A stretch of DNA of 64,000 bases from the NCBI RefSeq assembly GCF_029382225.1, contig NZ_JARLTC010000002.1:790992-854991 (forward strand). The letters are read 5' to 3'. The DNA comes from Spongiactinospora sp. TRM90649. GTDB lineage: Bacteria > Actinomycetota > Actinomycetes > Streptosporangiales > Streptosporangiaceae. The notes beneath the pieces were generated by a model that ran no database searches, was not told where the DNA came from, and saw nothing but the letters and a program-made list of their open reading frames with translations. The position numbers were made by a program, and so were the translations under genes. Shown piece by piece: positions 17,402-26,519 of this stretch. Every line of letters starts with the position of its first letter. Positions within the stretch are counted from its first letter, which is position 1.

Positions 17402-17719
17402 TCAGTGTTCTCCCCCGGGCTCTCCCCTGGGCGGGACGCCGAGGGCCGCGCAGGCCTCTCGGTACATCCGGACGACCTCCAGGCGGATCTGGGCGCGCTC
17501 GGTGATCGGCGCCGCGAACGGCACGCGCACCGCGACCTCCGCGCCGTCCACCACCGCCGCGAAGTCCATACCGCCGGAGTCGACGCCCGTCGTGCGGGCG
17601 GCCGTGGCCTCGGGCCTGCCGCCGAGACTCCGGCAGATGAGCAGCGCGTCGTCACCGTGGTCGTCGTTCATGTGCCGCGTGACGGCCGCGACCACGTCGT
17701 CGGAGAAGACGGCGGTCAC
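17402..17719 (-). CDS. DUF2470 (HugZ C-terminal-like) protein
   Basis: 105 residues. VVAAVTRHMNDDHGDDALLI is the signature start of DUF2470, the C-terminal domain of HugZ-type heme-degrading proteins; the following GVDSGGMDFAAV also fits. Here the domain stands alone. The start overlaps the stop of the upstream nitrobindin-like gene by 4 bases (ATGA), so the two are translated together, a context that supports a heme-related role. Confidence 0.85.
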   Translation of the reverse strand: MTAVFSDDVVAAVTRHMNDDHGDDALLICRSLGGRPEATAARTTGVDSGGMDFAAVVDGAEVAVRVPFAAPITERAQIRLEVVRMYREACAALGVPPRGEPGGEH

Positions 17720-18225
17720 GCGTCGTCACCGGCGAAGTCGGCGACCTTCTTCAGCTCGGCCGACATGTGCGGCTGCATCGGCTTGCCCAGCGCGGCCATC
17801 TCGTAGACCCACATCAGGTTGCCGTTGACCAGCCCGTACATCCGGCGGCCCGCCGCGTACTCCTTGGCGGTGGAGGTGCGCGCGACCACGTCGGTGGCCA
17901 GCTCGATCTTGTTGAAGACGACCTCGCCGAGGTAGATCTCCACGATCCCGGTGGGGTGGGAGAGCACGACCTCGAGCTGCCGCTCGGGCAGCGCCCGCCA
18001 GAACCCGGTCTCGATGGCGGTGGGCCTGACCCGCTCGCCCTCCTCGTTCAGCAGCCAGGTGCGGCTCTCGTAGGTCAGGAACGGCTTGCCGTTGTGCCCG
18101 AACACGACCTCCTGGCCGAACTGGATGCTCTCCATCGTCGGGTAGCCGCCGACGCCGGCGCCCTCCCACCGGCCGAGCAGGAACGCGATCGGCTCGATGT
18201 CGGCATGCATTTCAGGTACACCCAT
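17716..18225 (-). CDS. Nitrobindin-like heme-binding protein (FABP/THAP4-like)
   Basis: 169 residues. The lipocalin-like beta-barrel family signature IAFLLGRWEGAGVGGYPT lies near residue 13, followed by FGHNGKPFLTYESRTWL. LSHPTGIVEIYLGEV and a C-terminal YEMAALGKPMQPH supply the usual His ligand region. Members bind heme and isomerise peroxynitrite to nitrate; that activity is inferred by family. It overlaps the DUF2470 gene by 4 bases. Confidence 0.88.
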   Translation of the reverse strand: MGVPEMHADIEPIAFLLGRWEGAGVGGYPTMESIQFGQEVVFGHNGKPFLTYESRTWLLNEEGERVRPTAIETGFWRALPERQLEVVLSHPTGIVEIYLGEVVFNKIELATDVVARTSTAKEYAAGRRMYGLVNGNLMWVYEMAALGKPMQPHMSAELKKVADFAGDDA

Positions 18226-18337
18226 AGGGCATGAGCCTAGTCAACGCGAGAGGCTGACTCCGCCCGCGCGGCCGCGCGTCGCGCGAGAACGCGGGCCGCC
18301 TGGTGGATCATGGTCGCCCGGGCATAGTCTTGCCCGC

Positions 18338-18700
18338 ATGGCACGATCATTGGTGATCAAAGTGACCGCCGGAGCCGACGCCCCCGAGCGCTGCAACCAG
18401 GCGTTCACGGTCGCGGCGGCGGCCCTGGCCAGCGGGGTCCAGGTGTCGCTGTGGCTGACCGGTGAGGCGTCGTGGTTCGCGCTCCCCGGCCGGGCGAAGG
18501 ACTTCAGCCTGCCGCACGCGGTGCCGTTGCAGGACCTGCTCGACGCCGTGCTGGCCGCGGGCAAGGTGACCGTCTGCACGCAGTGCGCCGCGCGGCGCGA
18601 CATCACCATGGACGACCTCATCGACGGCGTGCGCATCGCGGGCGCGCCCGCGTTCGTCGAGGAGGCCGTCTCCGACGGCGCCCAGGCCCTGGTCTACTGA
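18338..18700 (+). CDS. DsrE-family protein
   Basis: 120 residues. SLVIKVTAGADAPERCNQAF, VQVSLWLTGEASWF and VTVCTQCAARRDI match DsrE/DsrF-like small sulfur-handling proteins; two Cys near residue 84 (CTQC) could carry persulfide. ATG 18338 is chosen because the upstream extension overlaps the divergent nitrobindin promoter. The sulfur-transfer role is by family only. Confidence 0.82.
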   Translation: MARSLVIKVTAGADAPERCNQAFTVAAAALASGVQVSLWLTGEASWFALPGRAKDFSLPHAVPLQDLLDAVLAAGKVTVCTQCAARRDITMDDLIDGVRIAGAPAFVEEAVSDGAQALVY

Positions 18701-18706
18701 GTCAGA

Positions 18707-18743
18707 CCTACTGGGCCGGAAGTACTTCCTACTGGGCCGGAAG
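18707..18743. repeat. Short tandem duplication at the gatD 3' end
   Basis: CCTACTGGGCCGGAAG occurs at 18707-18722 and again at 18728-18743 (21-base period). The second copy carries the gatD stop and last codons; the first copy lies just past the stop, as if the gene end had been duplicated. Confidence 0.75.
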
Positions 18744-19466
18744 CACGGCGGCCAGGCGTTCCTGGCGCAGCCGGTCGTACCAGGTGTCGTCGAGCGGAGC
18801 CGGCGGCCCGCCGATGGTCCAGCCGATCAGCAGGTCGGCCAGCGCCGGGTTGCGGGCCAGCGCGGGCCCGTGCAGGTAGGTTCCGATGACCTTGCCCGCG
18901 TAGCAGCCCTCGGTGCCGTCGCCGTTCCCGATGCCGACGATCGTGCGTGACAGCGGGCGCACCGCCGAGCCCAGCCAGGTGACGCCCATGTGGTTCTCGA
19001 ACCCGGTGAGCGTGGGCAGCGGGCCCAGCTCGGGCGCGATCTCGGCGGCCAGTTCGCCCACCGCGCGCGCCGTGCCCCGGCCGCTGGCGATGTCGAGCAG
19101 TTCCAGGCCGGGTACGGGCTGGCCCTCCTCGCCGCCGAACGTGGTGCCCATGATCTGGTAGCCCGCGCACACGGCGAGCAGGGCCGCGCCGCGCGCCACC
19201 GCGCGGTTCAGCCCGCCGTCGCGGCGCAGGCGCTCGGCGCCGAGGATCTGCGGGCGGTCCTCACCGCCGCCGATCAGGTAGATGTCGCCGGTCTCGGGCA
19301 CCGGGTCGGCCGAGCGCACGTGGACGGTCTCCACGGGGATGCCCCGCCGCAGCGCGCGCTGTTCCAGGACCAGCACGTTGCCCTGGTCGCCGTAGGTGCT
19401 CAGCAGGTCCGGGTAGATCCAGACGATGCGAAGCGCGCTCTCGGTGGTCCTACGGTCACTCTGCAC
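18729..19466 (-). CDS. gatD: Lipid II isoglutaminyl synthase, glutaminase subunit GatD
   Basis: 245 residues. A CobB/CobQ-like class I glutamine amidotransferase: IVWIYPDLLSTYGDQGNVLV at the start, DIYLIGGGEDRPQ, the nucleophile in LLAVCAGYQIMG (Cys near residue 102), and the His in YLHGPALARNP. With MurT it amidates the D-Glu of lipid II to D-isoGln using glutamine. GTG 19466 lies inside the murT 3' end (11-base overlap), after GGAG. Stoichiometric co-translation with murT is expected. Confidence 0.95.
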   Translation of the reverse strand: MQSDRRTTESALRIVWIYPDLLSTYGDQGNVLVLEQRALRRGIPVETVHVRSADPVPETGDIYLIGGGEDRPQILGAERLRRDGGLNRAVARGAALLAVCAGYQIMGTTFGGEEGQPVPGLELLDIASGRGTARAVGELAAEIAPELGPLPTLTGFENHMGVTWLGSAVRPLSRTIVGIGNGDGTEGCYAGKVIGTYLHGPALARNPALADLLIGWTIGGPPAPLDDTWYDRLRQERLAAVLPAQ

Positions 19467-20685
19467 GGCCGAACTCCGCTCGGATCTGCTGGAAGGCGGT
19501 GTAGTTGGCGATCACGTCGACCCGGCCGGGCGGCTGGGCGGCCAGGGCCTCGGCGAAGCGGTCGGTGAGCTGGAACGGCACGCCCGCCGTGTCGAGCCGC
19601 AGCGCCAGGTCGAGCCTGCGCTCGCCGGTCACGAACACCGGACGGCCGCGCAGGATGCGGTAGTCGACGTCCCACAGCCACGAGGTGTCGCGCCCGTCGG
19701 GCCCCTGCGCGTTGACCGACAGGATGATCGGCTGGGCCGGGTCGGAGACGTCGAACGCCTCCAGCCAGCCCGCCGGGTTCTTGGCCAGCAGGAGCCGGGC
19801 GTGGCGGCCGTCCCGCTCGACCGTGGTGTAGCGGCCCGCGACCGACGTGACCTCGGCCAGCCGGGGCAGCGCCACCTGGGGCGGCACCCCGAAGATCTCC
19901 GCGACGGCCAGCGCCATCACCGCGTTGGAGCGGTTGGCCAGGCCGGGCAGCCGGATGTCGAGCGGCCAGCGATGCCCCCTGGGGTCGATCGCCGCGTCGT
20001 CGTCGAGCACCCACGCGGGCTCCGGCCGTTTGAAGGTGCACTCGCGGCAGGCCCAGTCGTTGTCCTTGCGGTCGAGCGGACCGCCGCACTCGGGGCAGCA
20101 CCAGGAGTCCTCCTTCCAGCGCTGCCCCCCGGCCACCCAGGTGACCTGGCTCGCGGTGGACGCGCCCCAGGTGACCAGCGGGTCGTCGCAGTTGGCCACG
20201 ACGTGGGCGGGCCGACCCTGGAGGGCGCGCCGCCACTTCTGCGCGAGCAGCCAGATCTCGGCCGCGCGGTCCATCTGGTCGCGGCTGAGGTTCATCAGGC
20301 ACAGCACGCCCGCCCCGGTGGTGTCGAGCACCTCGGGGAGATACTTCTCGTCCACCTCCAGCACGCCGTAGGGGGCGTGCTTGGCCTGGGAAAGGGCTGA
20401 CACGTGCCCGGCGGGCATGTTCGCCCCGAAGGCGTTGGTGGCGACCTCGCCCAGCTCCAGCAGCGCCGAGGTGATCAGCCGGGTCGTGGTGGTCTTCCCG
20501 TTGGTGGCGCTGACCAGCACGAGCTTGCGGTCCTGCGCCAGCTTGCGCAGCAGGTCGGGCTCCAGCACCAGGCCCACCCGGCCGCCGATCACCGATCCGT
20601 CGCCGCGCCCGGTCATGCGGGACAGGGTCGCGGCCGTACGGCCGAGCACGCTGGCGACCTGCGCCCTGAGCGGAAGCTGACTCAT
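19456..20685 (-). CDS. murT: Lipid II isoglutaminyl synthase, Mur ligase subunit MurT
   Basis: 409 residues. The Mur ligase ATP site LVSATNGKTTTTRLI is at about 58-72, and GVLEVDEKYLPEV and LMNLSRDQMDR follow. An inserted zinc ribbon is typical of MurT (CCPECGG and WACREC). The DUF1727 C-terminal domain ends near NYTAFQQIR. It activates the D-Glu carboxylate of lipid II for amidation by ammonia from GatD. ATG 20685 is chosen; a longer frame to 20790 overlaps the small lipoprotein-like gene. Confidence 0.95.
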   Translation of the reverse strand: MSQLPLRAQVASVLGRTAATLSRMTGRGDGSVIGGRVGLVLEPDLLRKLAQDRKLVLVSATNGKTTTTRLITSALLELGEVATNAFGANMPAGHVSALSQAKHAPYGVLEVDEKYLPEVLDTTGAGVLCLMNLSRDQMDRAAEIWLLAQKWRRALQGRPAHVVANCDDPLVTWGASTASQVTWVAGGQRWKEDSWCCPECGGPLDRKDNDWACRECTFKRPEPAWVLDDDAAIDPRGHRWPLDIRLPGLANRSNAVMALAVAEIFGVPPQVALPRLAEVTSVAGRYTTVERDGRHARLLLAKNPAGWLEAFDVSDPAQPIILSVNAQGPDGRDTSWLWDVDYRILRGRPVFVTGERRLDLALRLDTAGVPFQLTDRFAEALAAQPPGRVDVIANYTAFQQIRAEFGRAE

Positions 20686-20735
20686 GACGTCCGATCCTAG
20701 CCGCGGATCGGGTCCTCCGTCCCTAGCCGGGGAGA

Positions 20736-20885
20736 TCACGGCCATACCCGCACGATCGGCGTGTAAGGCGGCGTCGATCTCGGCATGCATGCGGCCAGCG
20801 CGACCACCAGCGTGACGATCGTCATGACGATCAACGCCCCCATGGTCGCTCCGACGGCAAGAAGGAATGTCACTTTCCGTCGCAT
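20736..20885 (-). CDS. 49-residue lipoprotein-like membrane peptide
   Basis: ATG 20885 opens MRRKVTFLLAVGATMGALIV, a basic start and one long hydrophobic helix that ends in the lipobox-like VVALAAC near residue 33. A short Pro-rich tail (MPRSTPPYTP) follows and ends at TGA 20736-20738. This looks like a lipoprotein signal plus a 16-residue mature tail, or a single-pass peptide. It begins 15 bases after the ATPase gene stop and ends 50 bases before murT, on the same strand. Function unknown. Confidence 0.6.
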   Translation of the reverse strand: MRRKVTFLLAVGATMGALIVMTIVTLVVALAACMPRSTPPYTPIVRVWP

Positions 20886-20900
20886 ATGTACTACTTTACG

Positions 20901-23900
20901 CTACTCGGCGAACGAGATCTCGGCCTCGCTCTCGGCGTCGTTGCCGAAGGGCAGCACGAACCGGCGCGGCCACGACAGCACCGCCTCCAGCCAGCTCGCC
21001 GCCATCGTCTGCGCCACGTGCGCCAGCCGCTGGCCCGGGTCCACGCCGATCGCGACCGTCATGACGTCGCGCTCGACCACCTCGTGCTCGTCGTCGCCCA
21101 GGATCGCCCGCCAGGCCAGCGCCCGGTTGCGGTCCACCTCCATGGACAGCGGATGGTGGCGCAGCGCCTTGGCCCGGTGGCCGAGCAGCTCGCCGCGCCC
21201 GGCGGGCGACTCCGGCGCGGTGCCGTTCACCCCCTGGTGCGCGTACGGCCGGCCGTACTGGTCGGTGCCGAACAGCGGATACTCCATCGGCGGCGCCGGG
21301 CTGCGCAGGTCGGGCGCGGGATGCCCGAACGGGAACAGCCGATCCACCTCGTGCAGCCAGCGGACCTGCGGGATCACCCAGGCGGGCCCCGGCCGCTCCG
21401 CCGGGTGACGGCCGTTGCCGTCGGCGGGCAGCGGCGCGAGCAGCCGCCCGCCCTCGGCCGCGCCCCTGGGCGCCAGCAGCCCGACCGCGGTCTCCGCCGC
21501 CTTCTGGGTCAGCAGCTCCGGGTCGTACAGGGTGCGCAGCGACCAGGCGCGGCGCGACACGCTGCGCTCCACCAGCGTGGCCAGCAGGCACTCGCGGCGG
21601 CGCTCGGGCAACTCGGCCCAGATGTCGGCGAGCACCCGGGGCACGCCGGGCAACGGGCGGTTCGTGCAGAACGCCAGCACCAGCGTGTCGGTCCAGATCC
21701 GCAGCCACGCCCACTCGGGCGCGTCGGCCAGCAGGTCGGCCTCGCGCAGTTCGAACAGCGTGCAGGCCTTGCCGTCGCGGCAGGCCACCCCGCAGGCGGC
21801 CGAGCGCCGGCCGTCGATCGGCGGGATCGGGCCGGGCATCGCGCGCTCGCGCCCCTCCCCCAGCGGCACCCGCACCCGCAGCGGGCGGTCCATACCGTCG
21901 GCGAACACCGCCGCCGTGCCCGGCTGGAGCGACACCACCTGCCGGGACTGCTCCTCGCTGAGGTTCATCGCCGCGCCCACGAGCAGCCGGTCGTCCTCGG
22001 CGGGCAGCCGGTGCACGACCTTCAACGCGGTGTTCTTCACCACGTCGGCCACCAGCTTGGTGGGGATCTGCTCGGCCACCACGATGCCCTCGCCGTACGC
22101 GCGGATCTCGGCCAGCATGCCCGCCAGCAGCTCCACCGCGTGGGTGCTGGCCCGCCCCTCGCCCCGGTGCCGCAGCAGGCGGTGCGCCTCCTCGATCACG
22201 ATCACGTGCCGCAGGCCGCCGGAGCGTTCCTGCCTGGCCCGTATCCGCAGGTGCTCCACGATCCGGATGATCAGCGTGCCCATCAGGAACGCCTTGTCCT
22301 CGTCGTTGGCGACATCCTCGATGGCCAGCACCACGTTGCGGCGCAGCAGCCCGCCGATGTCGGCGGGATGGCCGCCCTCGAAGAACCGGCCCGCCGAGCC
22401 GACCCGCAGGCTGCGCAGCCGCAGCCGGATGAAGCCCTCGACGTCGGCCTGCACCTCACGGCCATAGCCGATCTCGTGGATCACGTCCATGGCGTGCGCC
22501 TGGAGCTGCTCCAGAGTCGGGACGGCGGGCCGCACCGCCGCCCCCGGAATGCCCCCGCCGGTCACGACGTCCCACCCGTTGGCCTCGTAGACCCGCTGCA
22601 GCGCCAGCGACATGATCTGCGGGAACGGCTCCTCGGCGTCGAAGGCGGCCATGAACAGCGCCCTGACCATGTCGATGTGCGCCTGCACCGGATAGCCCGG
22701 CTCCGGCGCGAGCGGGTTGACGCTGAGCGGCACCGTGTCGGGGGCCGACGGGTTGATCACCGTGAGCTTCCCCAGGTGCTCCACGCGCCCGGCCATCGCG
22801 GCGTACTCCGACTTGGCGGGCTCGATGGCCAGCCAGGGGATGCCCGCCGTGGTGAGCTGTTCGAGCAGGTGGCGAACGGTCTGCGACTTGCCGGAGCCGG
22901 TCGCGCCGGTGACGAACGCGTGCCGGTTGAGCGTGGCCAGCGGCACCCGGAACGCGCCCACCGCGCGGTCGTGGCCGTCCACGATGGTGCCCAGCTCGAC
23001 CAGTTCGCCCGGCGGGGTGCGGGTGTCGGCCTCGCTGGTGACGTCGAAGTAGCCGGTTTCGAGCACCCGCACGCCGGGGACCTCGCGCCTGGGCAGTCCG
23101 GCGAGCGCCGCCAGCGCGCCAGCCGTGGCCGCGAACGGCGCCGCCGCGCCGTCGGCGTCGTCCTGCACCCCGGCGGTCAGCGCCTCGGCCAGGCCGTACA
23201 CCGACTCGCTGCCGCCGGACAGCGCGCTGCGCAGACGGTAGGGGTGCTGGCTCATGTCCACCGAGCCGACCAGCACGGGGGCGATCTGCCGCAGTTCCTC
23301 AGGACCGGCCGCGCCCGCCAGCACCCGGACGTTCCACAGCCCGGCCTCGCGGAACGCGTCGAGTTCCTGCATGCGGCGTTCGGCGCGCTCGGCGTCGTAG
23401 CGGCTGCGTTCGGAGGCGTCGCCGTACTGGCGCAGCACGTTGAGCTGCGTGCGCAGGTGGGCCACCTCGGAGTCGAGCAGGTCGGTCGGCTCGGCCACCA
23501 CCAGCCAGCCGAACGGCCGCGACATCAGCGTGACCAGGGTGGACTCGAACAGGGTGGGCAGCTTGATCTCGTCGGGCGCGGGCTCGCGACGCCCGCCCAG
23601 CGGCGGGGCCTGACGGCCGGGGCACGGCGTCCAGACCAGGTCGGCCAGGTCGTCCAGCCACTCGGGGCCGATCGGCAGGCCGCGCGCCCCGCCGGGGAAC
23701 AGCAGCGGCTGCGGATCGGCGGGCAACGGCTCGGGCGGCGCGTCGGCCGCCCGGCGCGGCGCGCGGGGCGGAGTGAGCGGCCCCGCGTTCGTGATCAGTT
23801 CGAGCGGACGGCCGGACCCGCGCGACAGCCACCCGATGACGAACGGCCGCCCGCGCTGCGCGGCCGACAGCGCGGCGGGCAGCACCGTCACGAAATCCCA

Positions 23901-23999
23901 TTCGGCCGACGAACTTCTCGTCGGTGCGGCGATGGCCTGAACCAGGTACCACGGACCACTGAGCGGGTGACCCGCGTTAGAAGGCGCGCTCGCCTGCAT
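20901..23999 (-). CDS. HerA/VirB4-like ATPase
   Basis: 1032 residues. The C-terminal two-thirds is a hexameric translocase-type ATPase: Walker A VTGATGSGKSQT (about 363-374), a DUF87-like segment IPWLAIEPAKSEYA, NVVLAIEDVANDED, and Walker B HVIVIEEAHRLLR (about 598-610). The N-terminal 350 residues look like a dedicated accessory domain. Such ATPases pump DNA or proteins or drive DNA resection; the substrate here is unknown. ATG 23999 follows GGAG. The gene lies 120 bases downstream of the membrane partner gene, and both probably form one operon. Confidence 0.85.
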   Translation of the reverse strand: MQASAPSNAGHPLSGPWYLVQAIAAPTRSSSAEWDFVTVLPAALSAAQRGRPFVIGWLSRGSGRPLELITNAGPLTPPRAPRRAADAPPEPLPADPQPLLFPGGARGLPIGPEWLDDLADLVWTPCPGRQAPPLGGRREPAPDEIKLPTLFESTLVTLMSRPFGWLVVAEPTDLLDSEVAHLRTQLNVLRQYGDASERSRYDAERAERRMQELDAFREAGLWNVRVLAGAAGPEELRQIAPVLVGSVDMSQHPYRLRSALSGGSESVYGLAEALTAGVQDDADGAAAPFAATAGALAALAGLPRREVPGVRVLETGYFDVTSEADTRTPPGELVELGTIVDGHDRAVGAFRVPLATLNRHAFVTGATGSGKSQTVRHLLEQLTTAGIPWLAIEPAKSEYAAMAGRVEHLGKLTVINPSAPDTVPLSVNPLAPEPGYPVQAHIDMVRALFMAAFDAEEPFPQIMSLALQRVYEANGWDVVTGGGIPGAAVRPAVPTLEQLQAHAMDVIHEIGYGREVQADVEGFIRLRLRSLRVGSAGRFFEGGHPADIGGLLRRNVVLAIEDVANDEDKAFLMGTLIIRIVEHLRIRARQERSGGLRHVIVIEEAHRLLRHRGEGRASTHAVELLAGMLAEIRAYGEGIVVAEQIPTKLVADVVKNTALKVVHRLPAEDDRLLVGAAMNLSEEQSRQVVSLQPGTAAVFADGMDRPLRVRVPLGEGRERAMPGPIPPIDGRRSAACGVACRDGKACTLFELREADLLADAPEWAWLRIWTDTLVLAFCTNRPLPGVPRVLADIWAELPERRRECLLATLVERSVSRRAWSLRTLYDPELLTQKAAETAVGLLAPRGAAEGGRLLAPLPADGNGRHPAERPGPAWVIPQVRWLHEVDRLFPFGHPAPDLRSPAPPMEYPLFGTDQYGRPYAHQGVNGTAPESPAGRGELLGHRAKALRHHPLSMEVDRNRALAWRAILGDDEHEVVERDVMTVAIGVDPGQRLAHVAQTMAASWLEAVLSWPRRFVLPFGNDAESEAEISFAE

Positions 24000-24119
24000 G
24001 TGACTCCCGCCCTCGGCGGCTGGTTACCGCTTCCACATTCGGCACCGGATCAAGCCGCCACGTCCACAATGACCATTCTCTTACCCGGCCGCGCACCCCG
24101 CTTGCACCGGCGTCCCCGA

Positions 24120-26144
24120 TCACCGGCGGCGGCGCCAGTCGAGCCGGGCGGGCGGCGGCCCCAGGTTGGGCGGCACCAGATGCGGCGGGATCACGCCCTC
24201 GGGGGTCTCCTGGGGCGCCTCGCCGTTCACCGACGGCTCGCCGGGCTCGTCGCCCCGGTCGCCCTCCGGCGGCGCGGACTGCTCGGGGACCCGTTGCAGG
24301 GCCTCCTTGACCTCCTCCAGCTCGCCGAGGGTGGTGCGGGGGAAGGTGAGGATCGCCGGGTTGGCGTCGGCCAGCCGGACCCGCCTGCCACCGGCCGTGG
24401 CGTCGGTGACGATCACCGAGGTGGTCGGGAGCTGCTGGAGCTGGTGCGGCTCGACCAGGAACTCGCGCGAACGCTGCAGCACCCGCTCGGTCTCCCCGCC
24501 GATCGCCTTGCTGGCCGCGCGCCCCCACTCGGTGGACTCGGTGATGTCTTCCCGCAGGTCGGGCTTGGCGCCCTCCTTGTCGCCGGCCTCGTCGTCGTCG
24601 AGGGCGACCACGGTGGAGGTGTAGCCGCCGTCGAGGCCGTCGACCGGGGCACTGATCGTCTCGGTGAGCGTGGCCAGCTCCAGCCGGTGCTCGGTGCCGA
24701 CGTGCTCGCTGGCCACCCGGGCGTCCTCGGCGTTGCCCAGCCGCATGAACGCCACCGCCGCGTGGCCCCGGCCGAGGCGTTCCTTCACGGTCGGGGTCAG
24801 GCTCCGGTAGGTGAGGACGAGGCCGGTGCGGGAGGTCTCGCAGGCGTCCATCAGCCGGTCGAGGACGTCGCCGCGCAGCTTCTCCGCGCCCGCGACGATG
24901 ATCGTGTGGTACCAGGGCCGGTCGGAGGCGGGCGACTGGCGCAGGATGTGGGTCAGCGCGGTGGCCACATAGGTGCCGAGCACCCGGTTGCCCAGCACCC
25001 CGGCCTGGCGGTCCATGCTGACCACGCGCAGCCGCGCGGGCGGCAGGCGGACGGCCTCGCTGCCCAGCGTCTCCAGCTTGCGCAGTTGCGACTCCAGCGC
25101 CCAGGCCCGCTCGATCACCACGCGGTCGCTCACCCCGCGCCCGAACAGCGTGCCGATCTTCTCCAACTGGGCCGCCGTGATCAGGCCGAACCGCAGGTCG
25201 TCGCGGGGATCGCCGACCTGGGCCAGGGCGCGCAGCGCGGCGGTCACCTGGTTGATGGTGGCGTTCTCGCCGAGCACCTCAAGGACGCGTTCCAGGATCG
25301 CGTTGTCGAAGCCGAGGTCGCGGGTGGTGTGGTGCTCCTCGCTGACGCTCACCACGTGGGCCAGGACGTCGGCGAACGCCTCGGAGGACAGCGTCGCGCC
25401 GAGGTCGAGCCGGGGCAGATCGACCGGTAGCACCCAGACCAGCGGGTCGTCGCCGCCGCGCGAGGCCAGCTCGATGAGGTCCTTGGCGATCGCGCCCTCG
25501 GAGAGGTCGAGCACGGTGAGGTGCCCGCCGCTGTACAGGCGGGTCGCGCCGATCAGCGTGACCAGCGCCGACCAGCCGGGGAGCGTGCCGCCCGCGACGT
25601 CGATCCGGTCGATCTCGTCGGGCACGGCCACGGCGTACCACGACACCTGGCGCTCGAAGCGCTGCTTCTTCTCCTCCCACTCCCGGTAGCGCTGGGCGTG
25701 CTCCTCCTGGGCGGCGAACAGCTCCTTGTCGCGCTCGCGGCGCAGGTGCTCGTGCTGGGCCTGCTTCTCGGCGACGCGGTGACGCACCGCGCGGCGCCCC
25801 TGGTAGAGGGCGTAGCCGCAGAACACCGCGACGCCGCCGGTGGCGGCCAGCCCGATCAACGCGAACGACCAGCTCAGCATCTCGGTGACGCCCAGCCCGA
25901 AGATCAGCAGGGCGACGATCACCATGAAGGTGCCGAAGATCTTGACTGGCCGGTTCAGCAGGTCTTCCTGCAGCTTCTCCCTACGGATCCACTCCGAGTC
26001 GACCGCCGGGGGCAGGTCGGACGAGGCGCCTGGCGACGGGCGCTTCGGCGGAGGCCCGGGATCCGGGTACAGCAGAACGTACTGCCAGCCCAGGTAGATC
26101 CGGTCCGCCTGGAGCTGTGCGTGCTCGGGATGCACGTCCGCCAC
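24120..26144 (-). CDS. Membrane protein, probable partner of HerA-like ATPase
   Basis: 674 residues. Two membrane helices lie at about 68-112 (IFGTFMVIVALLIFGLG and ALIGLAATGGVAVFCGYAL), then a charged coiled coil (about 115-165). The large cytoplasmic part has strands and motifs recalling coupling-protein ATPases (HLTVLDLSEGAIAKDLIELA, TGLVLTYRSL and MRLGNAEDARVASEHVG), but no intact Walker A was found. It could be a degenerate VirD4/TraG-like subunit; this is an inference. The tail is acidic and Pro-rich. GTG 26144 follows a clear GGAGG site. Confidence 0.72.
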   Translation of the reverse strand: MADVHPEHAQLQADRIYLGWQYVLLYPDPGPPPKRPSPGASSDLPPAVDSEWIRREKLQEDLLNRPVKIFGTFMVIVALLIFGLGVTEMLSWSFALIGLAATGGVAVFCGYALYQGRRAVRHRVAEKQAQHEHLRRERDKELFAAQEEHAQRYREWEEKKQRFERQVSWYAVAVPDEIDRIDVAGGTLPGWSALVTLIGATRLYSGGHLTVLDLSEGAIAKDLIELASRGGDDPLVWVLPVDLPRLDLGATLSSEAFADVLAHVVSVSEEHHTTRDLGFDNAILERVLEVLGENATINQVTAALRALAQVGDPRDDLRFGLITAAQLEKIGTLFGRGVSDRVVIERAWALESQLRKLETLGSEAVRLPPARLRVVSMDRQAGVLGNRVLGTYVATALTHILRQSPASDRPWYHTIIVAGAEKLRGDVLDRLMDACETSRTGLVLTYRSLTPTVKERLGRGHAAVAFMRLGNAEDARVASEHVGTEHRLELATLTETISAPVDGLDGGYTSTVVALDDDEAGDKEGAKPDLREDITESTEWGRAASKAIGGETERVLQRSREFLVEPHQLQQLPTTSVIVTDATAGGRRVRLADANPAILTFPRTTLGELEEVKEALQRVPEQSAPPEGDRGDEPGEPSVNGEAPQETPEGVIPPHLVPPNLGPPPARLDWRRRR

Positions 26145-26246
26145 GGGGACCTCCGGCCGCCAATCGTCGCCTTCGAGACAGCGTATAAAGGCGCCGTCGC
26201 CTTTGGGGCAGTGTTCTGCCCAATCAGCCGGATTTCCCGCGATCAG

Positions 26247-26519
26247 CTAACCCAGCGCCATCATCGGCCTCACCGGCACATCCGCTTTCACCTGACCGTC
26301 GCCGCCCCTCGGCCCGGCGGCCCGGCGACCCCCGCCCCTCTTGACCCCGGCCACGAACGACCGCCACACCTCGGGGGCGAACACCAGGACGGGCCCGAGG
26401 GGATCCTTGCTGTCCCGGACGGCGACGACGCCCGGGAGATTGCCCGCCACCTCCACGCACTGGCCGCCGTTGTCGGCGGAGCGGGAGGACTTGCGCCACT
26501 CCGCGGCACTCAGGTCCAT
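26247..26519 (-). CDS. DUF397 protein
   Basis: 90 residues. AEWRKSSRSADNGGQCVEVA, VAVRDSKDPLGPVLVF and VWRSFVAGVK are the conserved blocks of DUF397, a small actinobacterial family nearly always paired with an XRE regulator. The C-terminal 30 residues are an unusual basic extension. The start overlaps the 3' end of the XRE gene by 10 bases. Confidence 0.93.
   Translation of the reverse strand: MDLSAAEWRKSSRSADNGGQCVEVAGNLPGVVAVRDSKDPLGPVLVFAPEVWRSFVAGVKRGGGRRAAGPRGGDGQVKADVPVRPMMALG

Noticed and set aside
20886..25430. 1514-codon plus-strand open frame
   Set aside because: It lies antisense to the HerA-like ATPase and its membrane partner; the His/Arg/Gln-rich product is what high-GC codon bias gives on the opposite strand.
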